From positions 2,046,001 through 2,110,000 of the forward strand of contig OZ219748.1 of the NCBI GenBank assembly GCA_964291335.2: a stretch of DNA of 64,000 nt. Reading direction: 5' to 3'. Origin of the DNA: G964291335 sp964291335 (GTDB lineage Bacteria; Chloroflexota; Dehalococcoidia; Lucifugimonadales; UBA3495). Of this stretch, positions 49,179 to 57,586 are shown piece after piece. How positions within the stretch are numbered: the stretch's first letter is position 1; the number at the start of each line of letters is the position of its first letter. The notes beneath the pieces are model-generated. The model saw only the letters and a program-made list of their open reading frames with translations, made no database searches and had not been told where the DNA came from. Both the position numbers and the translations under genes were made by a program.

Positions 49179-50603
49179 CTAGATGTCGGTATGCGGGCCG
49201 ATAGCTTCCAGGCGACGCTTGACGGCTTGCATAAAGGCCCCGGCCTCAGCGCCATCGTTAATACGGTGGTCAAAGGACAGACACAAGTTCAGCATGGAGC
49301 GGATGGCAATGGCGTCGTTAATTACCACCGGGCGTTTCTGAACCGCCTCGGTGGTCAATATGGCCGCCTGGGGGTGGTTGATGATGGGGGCCGACGCGGC
49401 CGAGCCCAGGGCGCCGGTGTTGTTCAAGGTGAAGGAGCCGCCCTGTACGTCCGCCAGGGTTAACCGGTTCTGGCGCGCCCGTTGGGTAAGCCCGGCTACA
49501 GCATGCGCCAGACCGGACAGACTCAAACGGTCGGCATCGTGAATCACCGGCACTATCAGGCCGGTCGGCGCCGCCACGGCCAGGCCGATATTCAGCCGCT
49601 TTTTCAGGATGATTCGGTCTCCGCCCCACGATGCGTTAAAGGTAGGGTTCTCTTTCAGGGCCTCTGCGAGAGCGCGCAAAACAAAGGGCAGGAAGGTTAA
49701 AGCCACGCCCTCGCGCTCCTGAAATTCGCCGCGCCGGGCACTGCGGACGGCTGCCAGGCCGGTAACATCCACCGCCACCATGCTCCAGGCGTGGGGAATC
49801 TGGCTGACGCTGCGCACCATAGCCTCGGCAATCATTCGGCGCACCGGCGTCAGGGGCCGGTATTCCTCATCCGCGCCGTCGGCTGCTGTTTGACCGGCTG
49901 GAGCCGCCGCCGCGCCGGACTCCAGGTATTGCAGCACGTCGTCCCGGGTAATGCGGCCGCTGATGCCGGTGCCGGCGATTTGAGACAGGTCAATGTTATG
50001 CTCCCGGGCCAGCCGCCGCACCGCCGGGGAGAGCCGGGGCGTGGCTTCGCTGGCCGGTTGGGAAGGGGTCGGGGCGCTGACCGCGGCCGACAGGGTCGGG
50101 GCGGCGGCCGACGCTGGCGGCGGCAGGGCCGGCGGGCGGTCATCTCCCGCGCCGCCGCCGGTAGGGCCCACCATCGTCGCCGAGGTATTTAGGTAACCAA
50201 TTCGGGCCTGCGCCAGGGCGGGTGATTCCGGTTCCGACCGGGGCTGCCCGGCCCGGGCATCAGCCTGGGGGGGCGCTGCCGGGTTGGTTGGAGGTGGCGG
50301 CGGCTGTATCGCCGTCGCCGCCGGGTCCTCTGCCGGGGTCTGCCCGGCGGGACGGTCGGCGGTTTCCATTTCAGCAATGGGCGCTCCCATCGGCACAACA
50401 TCCCCCTCCCGGGCCAGAATCCGCACCAGGGAACCGTCCACCGGCGAAGGAACCTCCAGCGTCACCTTATCGGTAACCACCTCTACCAACGGCTCATAGC
50501 GTTCCACCCGGTCGCCGGGCTGTTTCAGCCACCGGCCAATGGTGCCCTCAACTACCGATTCGCCGACCTGGGGAAGTTCTATCGTTAGCGCCAAGGCAAA
50601 CAC
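49179..50603 (-). CDS. 2-oxoacid dehydrogenase E2 (dihydrolipoamide acyltransferase)
   Basis: A 474-aa E2. One lipoyl domain (residues 1-80: VVTDKVTLEVPSPVDG with the lipoylated Lys), a long Pro/Ala linker, a peripheral-subunit-binding domain (LSPAVRRLAREHNIDLSQIA), and a catalytic domain ending in LCLSFDHRINDGAEAGAFMQ with the catalytic His and Asp. The start is GTG 50603 after AAGGGCG. The set E1alpha-E1beta-E2 lacks an adjacent E3. The complex may be pyruvate or branched-chain 2-oxoacid dehydrogenase; the sequence alone does not settle which. Confidence 0.92.
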   Translation of the reverse strand: MFALALTIELPQVGESVVEGTIGRWLKQPGDRVERYEPLVEVVTDKVTLEVPSPVDGSLVRILAREGDVVPMGAPIAEMETADRPAGQTPAEDPAATAIQPPPPPTNPAAPPQADARAGQPRSEPESPALAQARIGYLNTSATMVGPTGGGAGDDRPPALPPPASAAAPTLSAAVSAPTPSQPASEATPRLSPAVRRLAREHNIDLSQIAGTGISGRITRDDVLQYLESGAAAAPAGQTAADGADEEYRPLTPVRRMIAEAMVRSVSQIPHAWSMVAVDVTGLAAVRSARRGEFQEREGVALTFLPFVLRALAEALKENPTFNASWGGDRIILKKRLNIGLAVAAPTGLIVPVIHDADRLSLSGLAHAVAGLTQRARQNRLTLADVQGGSFTLNNTGALGSAASAPIINHPQAAILTTEAVQKRPVVINDAIAIRSMLNLCLSFDHRINDGAEAGAFMQAVKRRLEAIGPHTDI

Positions 50604-50622
50604 CGCCCTTCGTTATACTCTT

Positions 50623-50674
50623 GCCGGCCCCCTGGGGATGCAGCGCCGGCAGCGCTGCCGGCTCCGGGGCCGGC
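50623..50674. repeat. Nested palindromes between E1beta and E2 genes
   Basis: An inner perfect 18-bp palindrome (50645-50662, GCCGGCAGC/GCTGCCGGC) sits inside an outer 9-bp inverted repeat (50623-50631 with 50666-50674, GCCGGCCCC/GGGGCCGGC). The intercistronic RNA would fold strongly. No T-run follows, so processing or stability control is more likely than termination. Confidence 0.85.
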
Positions 50675-50698
50675 GACCCCGGTCTTTTACCGCCCCGG

Positions 50699-51685
50699 CT
50701 AATAGGCTGCCAGTTGGCGCAGTGCTTCAGCTATTTTCTGGGTGTTGGGCATATACGCTTCTTCCAGGGTAACGGCAAAAGGCATGGTAGGCACGTCGGG
50801 GCCGCACAGCCGCGCGATGGGGGCATCCAGGCAATCGAAGGCCTGGTCGGCGGCCAGGGCAGCGATTTCCGAACCCACGCCCCCGGTAACATTGTCTTCA
50901 TGGACAATCAGCAGTTTGCCGGTCTTGCGCACCGACTCCAGCACGGTATTAGTATCCAGAGGCTTCAGGGTGCGCAAATCCACCACCTCCACCTGGGCTG
51001 CCCCTGCCGCGGCCAGCAGCTCTGCCGCCTCCAGGCAGTAGTGAAGCATCAGCCCGTAGCTGACCAGCGTAATGCTGCGGCCCGGCCGCTTGACCTCGGC
51101 CAGGCCGATGGGCAGCGTGTAATCCCCGTCGGGCACCTCGCCCCGAACCAGGCGGTAGGTTTTCTTGTGTTCCAGAAAGACTACCGGGTTGTTGTCCCGG
51201 ATGGCGGCTTTAAGCAAGCCTTTGGCGTCGTACGGAGTTGCCGGCGCAACTACCTTGAGCCCCGGCGTGTGAAAGAAGTAGGCTTCCACGTTCTGGGAGT
51301 GGTACAACCCCCCGCGAATGCCTCCGCCGTAAGGAATGCGGATGGTTACCGGGGCGTTGAGGCGGCCATTGGTTCCGTAGCAGGTTCGGGCTGCCTCGCC
51401 GATTAGCTGATTGACCGCCGGCCAGAGAAAATCGGCGAACTCCACTTCCGGGACAGGACGCATACCACGGAAGGAAGCGCCCAGGGCAATGCCCATAATC
51501 GAGGCTTCGGCCAGGGGGGTATCAATAACCCGGCCGGGGCCAAACTCTTCGATAAAGCCCTGGGTAGCCAGGAAAACCCCGCCCCGGGGGCCAACGTCCT
51601 CGCCCATAACGATGACCCGCTCGTCCCGGCGCATCTCCTCCTGCATGGCTTCCCGGACGGCTTCAATTACGCTCTTAACGGCCAT
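50699..51685 (-). CDS. 2-oxoacid dehydrogenase E1 beta subunit
   Basis: A 328-aa TPP-dependent beta subunit. MGEDVGPRGGVFLATQGFIE, DTPLAEASIMGIALGASFRG and RMRPVPEVEFADF-like stretch give the N-terminal core; KTYRLVRGEVPDGDYTLPIG and VEVVDLRTLKPLDTNTVLES the C-terminal domain. GAAAGGA before ATG 51685 sets the start. It pairs with E1 alpha, 162 bp upstream, to decarboxylate the 2-oxoacid and acylate the E2 lipoate. Confidence 0.92.
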   Translation of the reverse strand: MAVKSVIEAVREAMQEEMRRDERVIVMGEDVGPRGGVFLATQGFIEEFGPGRVIDTPLAEASIMGIALGASFRGMRPVPEVEFADFLWPAVNQLIGEAARTCYGTNGRLNAPVTIRIPYGGGIRGGLYHSQNVEAYFFHTPGLKVVAPATPYDAKGLLKAAIRDNNPVVFLEHKKTYRLVRGEVPDGDYTLPIGLAEVKRPGRSITLVSYGLMLHYCLEAAELLAAAGAAQVEVVDLRTLKPLDTNTVLESVRKTGKLLIVHEDNVTGGVGSEIAALAADQAFDCLDAPIARLCGPDVPTMPFAVTLEEAYMPNTQKIAEALRQLAAY

Positions 51686-51846
51686 CAGTTTTCCTTTCTG
51701 CCACGCCGCCGGTGGGGCTTGACTGCCGGGTTAAACCGGGTTTCCCCGGCCCGGGTTCCCGGTACAACAGCCAGCAACTTCCGGCTGACCAGGGGGCGCT
51801 GAACCCCGAACAGCCAACCGGAAAGGCGCCGCTGCCGGTTGGGTTG

Positions 51847-52860
51847 TCAGGGGGCGTAAACGTGCTGATGCAGGGTATTGGCCGCCGGCGGCGGGGCGGC
51901 ATCGGCGGCGTCGGTGGCCGCATTAACCGCCCGGAGCGCCTCGGCCTTAATCTCCTCCTGCTGCCGGCTGTCAAGGTGTCCCTGTTCCAGCAGATACGCG
52001 CCGAAGGCCGCCACCGGGTCGCGCCGGCGGGCCGCTGCCACCTCTTCCGGAGGGCGGTAGCGGGTATCGTCATCGTCGGTGGTATGGGGCATCAGGCGGG
52101 CCACCTTCAGCTCCAGCAGAACCGGCCCCTCCCGGCGGGCCCGGCCAATGGCTTCCCGGGCAGCCTCATAACATTCCAGAAAGTTCATCCCGTCAACAAC
52201 CAGGCCGGGGAAGCCATACCCCTCGGCCCGGCTGGCCACATCGTTAACGGCCATTTGCAGCCGCTGGGGCACCGATATGGCGTACCCGTTATTTTCGCAG
52301 ATGAACACTATCGGCAGACGATGCACCCCGGCGAAGTTCATCGCTTCGTGGGTTTCGCCCTGGCTGGCCGCCCCGTCGCCAAAATAGACCAGGGTTACCC
52401 GCCCGTCGCCCAGGAGCTGACAGCCCAGGGCATAACCGACGGCCTGGGTCAGGCCGGCGGCCACCACGTTGGAAAGCTGGATGATGCTGCGTTCCAGGTC
52501 GGCGCCCTGCAAAGGGAACTGGCGGGCATTGCTGTAAGGGTCGCCCTCCTTGCCCATAAAGGACAGCATTACCTGGGTGGGCGTAAGGCCGGCGCCCATT
52601 TTTATGCTGAGGTCCCGGTAGTAAGGGAACAGAAAACAGTTGCCGTCCTTCTCCGCCGCCAGCAGGCTGCCCAGCTGGGCGGCCTCGTGTCCCTGCGCCG
52701 AGGCGGCGATCGGCACCTTGCCCTGGCGGTTCATCAGCCAGATGCGCTCGTCCAGGGTGCGCACCGTTACCATGCGGCGGTAAAAGTCCACCAGGTCGGC
52801 GGGAGTAACCCCCTCGGGCAAGGCCCGGGCTGCATCAACCTGGCTGCTGGCCTGCGTCAT
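51847..52860 (-). CDS. 2-oxoacid dehydrogenase E1 alpha subunit
   Basis: A 337-aa alpha subunit. FYRRMVTVRTLDERIWLMNR opens the fold, YYRDLSIKMGAGLTPTQVM matches the E1alpha core, and the TPP-Mg motif is VYFGDGAASQGETHEAMNFA ... ENNGYAISVPQ. The start at 52860 follows GGAGGGG; the upstream in-frame Met is rejected. The DGMNFLECYEAA and DDDDTRYRPPEEV stretches favour the branched-chain type over pyruvate type, but not conclusively. Confidence 0.92.
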   Translation of the reverse strand: MTQASSQVDAARALPEGVTPADLVDFYRRMVTVRTLDERIWLMNRQGKVPIAASAQGHEAAQLGSLLAAEKDGNCFLFPYYRDLSIKMGAGLTPTQVMLSFMGKEGDPYSNARQFPLQGADLERSIIQLSNVVAAGLTQAVGYALGCQLLGDGRVTLVYFGDGAASQGETHEAMNFAGVHRLPIVFICENNGYAISVPQRLQMAVNDVASRAEGYGFPGLVVDGMNFLECYEAAREAIGRARREGPVLLELKVARLMPHTTDDDDTRYRPPEEVAAARRRDPVAAFGAYLLEQGHLDSRQQEEIKAEALRAVNAATDAADAAPPPAANTLHQHVYAP

Positions 52861-53167
52861 ATGCCCCTCCGGGGGGCCGGCGCGCAAGCGACCGGCTCTG
52901 GCGGGTAAATCAGGTAAACCTCAAAGCGGCAACCCCGCTTCACGGTTTGATTATACCGCGCGGCTGGCCGCGCCGCAAAGGGGACAGCCGGAGTCTGGAA
53001 AAGACGTTATTCATCTTTACAGCGCAGCGGAGGAACCGGCGGTATCCAGACCATTGGCTTACTCCGGGCAGCCCCCCTGACCCAGACCGGGGAAATGGCT
53101 GGCATCGCCGCAAAGTTCAGCCGGCCGGTTCAGACCGGCCAGACCGGTTAAATTGCCGCCAATAACC

Positions 53168-53196
53168 TTGACACCCCATAAAGACTGTGATAATTT
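53168..53196 (+). promoter_or_regulatory. Sigma-70-type promoter of the ACIII operon
   Basis: TTGACA (53168-53173), a 17-bp spacer and TAATTT (53191-53196), about 90 bp before the first gene. The rest of the 426-bp divergent gap with E1alpha shows no gene. Confidence 0.7.
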
Positions 53197-53286
53197 TCAC
53201 CAGTAACGTAGAAGTTCCCGGTTCAAGGCCGCAAGGCGCGGGGTTTCTGGAACCGGCAAAGGCAGACAAGGCAGGATCACCGGCTG

Positions 53287-53583
53287 ATGAGCGACCCCAA
53301 TGCCCTGACCAGCGTGGACTGGGCCAACATCAGTACCTGGCTCACCATGTACTGGATTGCTTTCCCTTTGGTAATCATTACCGCTTTCACCCTGATGATT
53401 GCGCACGGGTTCATTCCTTCAGCAGTTCAGACCGGCCATTTGCCCCAGGGCTTCCGGCATATGGTCTGGCCCCTGACCTTTCTGGCAATAGCAGTGTGGG
53501 TGGCAGCCTGGTTCTTCTGGGTTTCGGTGATGCTGCTGACGCCGCAAACGCTGGGCAACATTTACGACAGATTTCTGGTATAG
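53287..53583 (+). CDS. Two-TM membrane protein at head of ACIII operon
   Basis: A 98-aa protein with two TM segments (WIAFPLVIITAFTLMIAHGF and WPLTFLAIAVWVAAWFFWVS), probably an accessory or small subunit of the complex encoded downstream. I do not recognise a family. ATG 53287 has only a weak ribosome site (CAGGA). It starts the run of genes read in the same direction through ccmF, with short gaps throughout. Confidence 0.65.
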   Translation: MSDPNALTSVDWANISTWLTMYWIAFPLVIITAFTLMIAHGFIPSAVQTGHLPQGFRHMVWPLTFLAIAVWVAAWFFWVSVMLLTPQTLGNIYDRFLV

Positions 53584-53676
53584 AGCTTAACTGTCCGGTC
53601 GGCTTCCGGAACGCCGGGAGGCTTCAGAACCGGCAAACCCGACCGGCGAATTGATGATAGGCAGGTTCCGGCGCCA

Positions 53677-54339
53677 ATGAGGCCAAGCGCAAATATAATC
53701 CCCCTGGCTATTGTCGGTTTGGTTGTCGCTGGCGTTGTTGGGTTTATCGTAGTCATTCTCTTCATGTCCTGGTTTTCCAACCCGCCCTTCGGCCTGGGCA
53801 ATGCCCCGGCGCAGCCCATCGCTTTTCCCCATACGGTTCACGCGGCGCCACCGGAAGAGGGGGGCGCCGGCATTTCCTGCGAGTTTTGCCACCGCAGCGT
53901 AACCAAAGGGGCAGCGGCCACGGTGCCGGCAGTGGAACAGTGCCTCTTCTGCCACCAGCAGATTAACCCGGAAAACCTGGTTTCCGCTTCAACGGTAAAC
54001 CAGTCGGAAATGCAGCGAATAGTGGACAAGTTCGATGACGGCCAGCCGATTAACTGGGAGCGGGTGCATCGGGTGCCCGATCACGTCCGGTTTGTTCACG
54101 AGGCCCATATACGCTTCCTGACCCAGGGCCAGCCGCGCACGGTGGCCATGCCGGTAGGGGACGGAGAGCCGGTCAGTTTACCCTTAACCACCGGCGAGGC
54201 TTGTTCGGTATGTCACGGCGATGTGGCAAGCATGCGCGAGGTGCAGCCGCAGCCGGGCCAGTCTATGAAGATGGGCACCTGCGTGGACTGCCACCGGGAA
54301 TTGAACGCAGCCACCGATTGCACCATCTGCCACAAGTAA
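53677..54339 (+). CDS. actA: Pentaheme cytochrome c, ACIII subunit A-like
   Basis: A 220-aa protein with an N-terminal TM anchor (IIPLAIVGLVVAGVVGFIVV) and five CxxCH sites: CEFCH, CLFCH, CSVCH, CVDCH and CTICH. Isolated His residues (FPHTVHAAPP, RFVHEAHIRF) supply distal ligands. Number of haems, anchor and position before a molybdopterin-like and Fe-S gene match ActA of Alternative Complex III, the quinol:electron-carrier oxidoreductase. It would pass electrons in the periplasm. Confidence 0.82.
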   Translation: MRPSANIIPLAIVGLVVAGVVGFIVVILFMSWFSNPPFGLGNAPAQPIAFPHTVHAAPPEEGGAGISCEFCHRSVTKGAAATVPAVEQCLFCHQQINPENLVSASTVNQSEMQRIVDKFDDGQPINWERVHRVPDHVRFVHEAHIRFLTQGQPRTVAMPVGDGEPVSLPLTTGEACSVCHGDVASMREVQPQPGQSMKMGTCVDCHRELNAATDCTICHK

Positions 54340-54406
54340 GGCGGCACTGGTTAGCAGCCTCTCTGATCGGCCAGCAGCAACGAAGGATAACGAAGGCACC
54401 ATTCTT

Positions 54407-56710
54407 ATGAAGCTAACACGGCGCAACTTCCTGGCTTGGGCCGGCCTCTCCGCAGTAGGGGCAGTGGCCTGCGATGCCTATCAGTTCGAAATCCAGGAAG
54501 ATGAGCTCAGCCTGCAAAGCCCCCGGGACCTGCCCGAGGATCTGGTCAAGGGCCGGGACAATTGGTACGCTACCGTTGGTCACCAGGCCACCGGCGGCGA
54601 GGGCGTTATCGTCCGGGTGATGGAAGGGCGAGCCAAGAAGATTCAGGGAAACCCCAAATACCCGGTTAACCAGGGCAAGCAGAGCCTCCGCGCTGAAGCC
54701 GGCTTGCAGGCCCTTTACCACCCCGACCGACTGGCTGGCCCCATGCTGCGCAGCGGGCCCCGGGGTTCGGGGCAGTACCGCTCCCTGGACTGGGAGCCGG
54801 AAGCGCTGGATATTCTGCGGCGGGAAGTGCGCGCCCGGGGCGAGGGCATGGCCCTGGTAACCGAACCGCTGCGGGGCCACCTGGGGTTGATTGCCCGGCG
54901 TTTCGCCGAGGGCGCTGGCGGCTGGCACCGGGGTTTCGAGACGCTGGACAGCGTTACCTACCGGGCGGCAATTAAAGCGGTATTCGGGCAGGATTTGCTG
55001 CCGGATTTCGACATTGGCCGCGCCGCTTTTGTGCTGTCCTTCGGGGCCGATTTTCTGTCCACCTGGGGTTCACCCGCCCGTTACGGCCAGGCCTATGGCG
55101 AATTCCGGCAGGGCGAGGGCCGGCAGAATCGCGGCACGCTGGCGCATGTGGATTCCCGCTTTTCCATGACGGCGGCCAATGCCGACCGGTGGCTGCCGGT
55201 TAAACCGGGCATGGAGGGCTTTCTGGCACTGGCTTTGGCCTACGTGATTTTGGAAGAGGGGCTTCAGGCCGACGGCGTGGATGTTAACGCCCTGACCGCC
55301 GGTCAGGGGGCGGCGGCGCTGGCGTCCTACCGCCCGGAGAACATCGCCGGCCAACTGGGAATACCGCCGGAACTGCACGCCGGCAAATCGGCCGCCGAAA
55401 TGCTTCGGGGCCTGGCGCGGGACTTTGCCGGACACCGGCCGGCCATCGCCCTGGGCGGCGATAGCGCCGGGGCCCATACCAACGGCCTGTTCAATCTGCA
55501 AGCCATTTATGCGTTGAACTACCTTGCCGGCAGCGTGGGCGCTGCCGGGGGGGTGCGCTTTAACCCGGAAAGCCCCATTGCCGACCTGCCGGCGGCGGCG
55601 GCGGTGGGTTCCCTGTCCGACTGGATAGGACTGGCTGGCCGCATTCGCAGCGGCGCCACCCGCCTGCTGCTGGTGCATGACGCCGACCCGGTGCATGGGC
55701 TGCCGGCTTCGGTAGGCTTTGCCGATGCCCTGAACCGGGACGAGCTTTTCATCGTCAGCTTTTCCGCTTTTATGGATGAGACTACCGCTATGGCCGACCT
55801 CATCCTGCCCGACCGGGTGTTTCTGGAGGATTGGGGCGACGATGTACCCGAGCCCGGCCCGGGGCATCAAACGCTGGGAACGCAGCAGCCGGTAGTCAAC
55901 CCCCTCAGCGACCTGAACCCGCGCAGCTTTGGCGACCTGCTGCTCAGCGTGGCCCAGGACCTGGGGATGGAAAGCGCGCTGCCCTGGGCCAGTATGGAAG
56001 AAGCGCTCAAGGCCAGCGCCGAGACGCTGTACGAATCGGGGCGCGGCACATCCCGGCAGGCGGTTTCCGCCGCTGATTTGTGGAACCTGATGCTGCGGCA
56101 GGGCGGCTGGTGGGATGAAAGCGCCCGAGGGGCAACCCCGGCCGCGCCGGCCGGGCTGTACCGCGCTATAGCCGCGCTGGGGCAACTCCCCGGCTTTGCC
56201 GGCGACGGTGATTTTTACCTGGCGCCTTTTGCCCATAACTCCCTGCTGGATGGACGCAATGCGCACCTGCCCTGGATGCAGGCAGCGCCGGACCCGGTAA
56301 CCTCGGTTACCTGGCAGACCTGGGTGGAGCTTAACTCTGGCCGGGCCAGTCAACTGGGGCTGCGCGAGGGAGATGTGGTGCGGGTTGAATCGGCGGCGGG
56401 GGTTATTACCGGGCTGGTTTACCCGAACCCGGCCTTGCCCCCCAACGTAGTGGCGGTGCCTTTGGGGCAGGGGCGGCGCCATGGCTCCGCTTATGCTGCC
56501 GGCGCTGACCCGCAGGAGAGTTCCAACATTATGAGCCTGTTGTCTGCCGGGCAGCGGACGGAAAACGGCGGATTGGCCTGGGCCGGCAATATGGTTCGCC
56601 TGCGGCCTACCGGAGAGAGCCGGCGGGTAGCCAAGTTCGAGGGCGCCTTTGAGGCCCGGGAGATTTGGATTACCCACGGCGAGCAGATAATTAAAGTTGC
56701 CAACCATTAA
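54407..56710 (+). CDS. actB: ACIII molybdopterin-oxidoreductase-like subunit B1
   Basis: A 767-aa protein of the molybdopterin oxidoreductase superfamily. The Tat signal TRRNFLAWAGLSAVGAVAC ends in a lipobox Cys, so it is an exported lipoprotein. The N-terminal 4Fe-4S Cys motif of true molybdoenzymes is missing (WYATVGHQATGGEGVIVRVM), as in the ActB1 domain, which binds no molybdenum cofactor. A C-terminal dinucleotide-binding-like domain (LGLREGDVVRVESAAGVITG) is kept. In many ACIII operons this domain is fused to the ferredoxin domain; here the latter is the next gene. Confidence 0.82.
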   Translation: MKLTRRNFLAWAGLSAVGAVACDAYQFEIQEDELSLQSPRDLPEDLVKGRDNWYATVGHQATGGEGVIVRVMEGRAKKIQGNPKYPVNQGKQSLRAEAGLQALYHPDRLAGPMLRSGPRGSGQYRSLDWEPEALDILRREVRARGEGMALVTEPLRGHLGLIARRFAEGAGGWHRGFETLDSVTYRAAIKAVFGQDLLPDFDIGRAAFVLSFGADFLSTWGSPARYGQAYGEFRQGEGRQNRGTLAHVDSRFSMTAANADRWLPVKPGMEGFLALALAYVILEEGLQADGVDVNALTAGQGAAALASYRPENIAGQLGIPPELHAGKSAAEMLRGLARDFAGHRPAIALGGDSAGAHTNGLFNLQAIYALNYLAGSVGAAGGVRFNPESPIADLPAAAAVGSLSDWIGLAGRIRSGATRLLLVHDADPVHGLPASVGFADALNRDELFIVSFSAFMDETTAMADLILPDRVFLEDWGDDVPEPGPGHQTLGTQQPVVNPLSDLNPRSFGDLLLSVAQDLGMESALPWASMEEALKASAETLYESGRGTSRQAVSAADLWNLMLRQGGWWDESARGATPAAPAGLYRAIAALGQLPGFAGDGDFYLAPFAHNSLLDGRNAHLPWMQAAPDPVTSVTWQTWVELNSGRASQLGLREGDVVRVESAAGVITGLVYPNPALPPNVVAVPLGQGRRHGSAYAAGADPQESSNIMSLLSAGQRTENGGLAWAGNMVRLRPTGESRRVAKFEGAFEAREIWITHGEQIIKVANH

Positions 56711-56797
56711 CCTTATAACTAACCTTGTAACCTTGCCGCTTTCGACCGAGCTTGAGACGGGCGCCGGGCCGGCGATGAACCGCTTTGGGGAGAAAAC

Positions 56798-57586
56798 ATG
56801 GTAACCAAACGAATTAACCACAAGTGGGGTATGGTGGTTGACCTGGATCGGTGCAATGGCTGTCAGGTATGCGTTGTCGCCTGCCAGGCGGAGAACAACA
56901 TACCGATTAACGATAAGAACGCTTTTCTGCAAAGCCGGGCCTATGAGTGGATTCGGATTGAGCGTTACTGGGAGGGGGAATACCCTAACATCAAGGCCCG
57001 GTTTATTCCGGTGCTGTGCCAGCACTGCGAGAATGCCCCCTGCGAGCCGGTATGCCCGGTTTATGCTACTTATCATAACGATGAGGGCCTGAACGTACAG
57101 CTTTATAACCGCTGCGTAGGCACCCGGTATTGCATTAACAACTGCCCTTATCAGGTGCGGTTCTTCAATTACTGGCACCCCAATTGGCCGGAACGGCTCC
57201 AGAATCAGCTTAACCCGGATGTGTCGGTGCGCAGCCGGGGCATAACCGAAAAGTGCACCTTCTGCGTTCAGCGACTGCGGCGGGGCGAGTTGAAAGTGGA
57301 GCGGCAAGAGGGCGGCGCCCTGAGACACGAAACCCTTAAAGCGGGAAATTATATGCCTGCCTGCGTTCAGGCCTGCCCCACCAACGCATTGATGTTTGGC
57401 GACCAGTACGATGCTTCAAGCCCGATACGCCCCTATTTTGATGATGTCAACAAGCATAATGTGCACCACGAAGATGAGCGGGAGACCCGGGGTTACCGAT
57501 TGCTGGAAGAATTGAATACCAAACCTAACCTGATTTACCTGAAGAAGGTCGACCCCAGCGCAAAGGGCGTCAGCAGTCATGGCTAG
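56798..57586 (+). CDS. actB: ACIII ferredoxin-like subunit B2
   Basis: A 262-aa periplasmic-side iron-sulfur protein with four Cys clusters: RCNGCQVCVVACQAENN, CQHCENAPCEPVCP, RCVGTRYCINNCPYQ, KCTFC...CVQACPTNAL. This is the DmsB/NrfC-like pattern for three 4Fe-4S and one 3Fe-4S cluster (the third motif RCVGTRYC fits a 3Fe-4S variant). It has no Tat signal of its own and may be co-exported with the subunit encoded before it. GGGGAG sets ATG 56798. Overlaps the next gene by 8 nt. Confidence 0.85.
   Translation: MVTKRINHKWGMVVDLDRCNGCQVCVVACQAENNIPINDKNAFLQSRAYEWIRIERYWEGEYPNIKARFIPVLCQHCENAPCEPVCPVYATYHNDEGLNVQLYNRCVGTRYCINNCPYQVRFFNYWHPNWPERLQNQLNPDVSVRSRGITEKCTFCVQRLRRGELKVERQEGGALRHETLKAGNYMPACVQACPTNALMFGDQYDASSPIRPYFDDVNKHNVHHEDERETRGYRLLEELNTKPNLIYLKKVDPSAKGVSSHG

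Noticed and set aside
55070..57328. 752-aa open frame antisense to the ACIII genes
   Set aside because: High GC and third-base bias open long frames opposite real genes; the product has no domain and no ribosome site, while the plus strand carries clear proteins.
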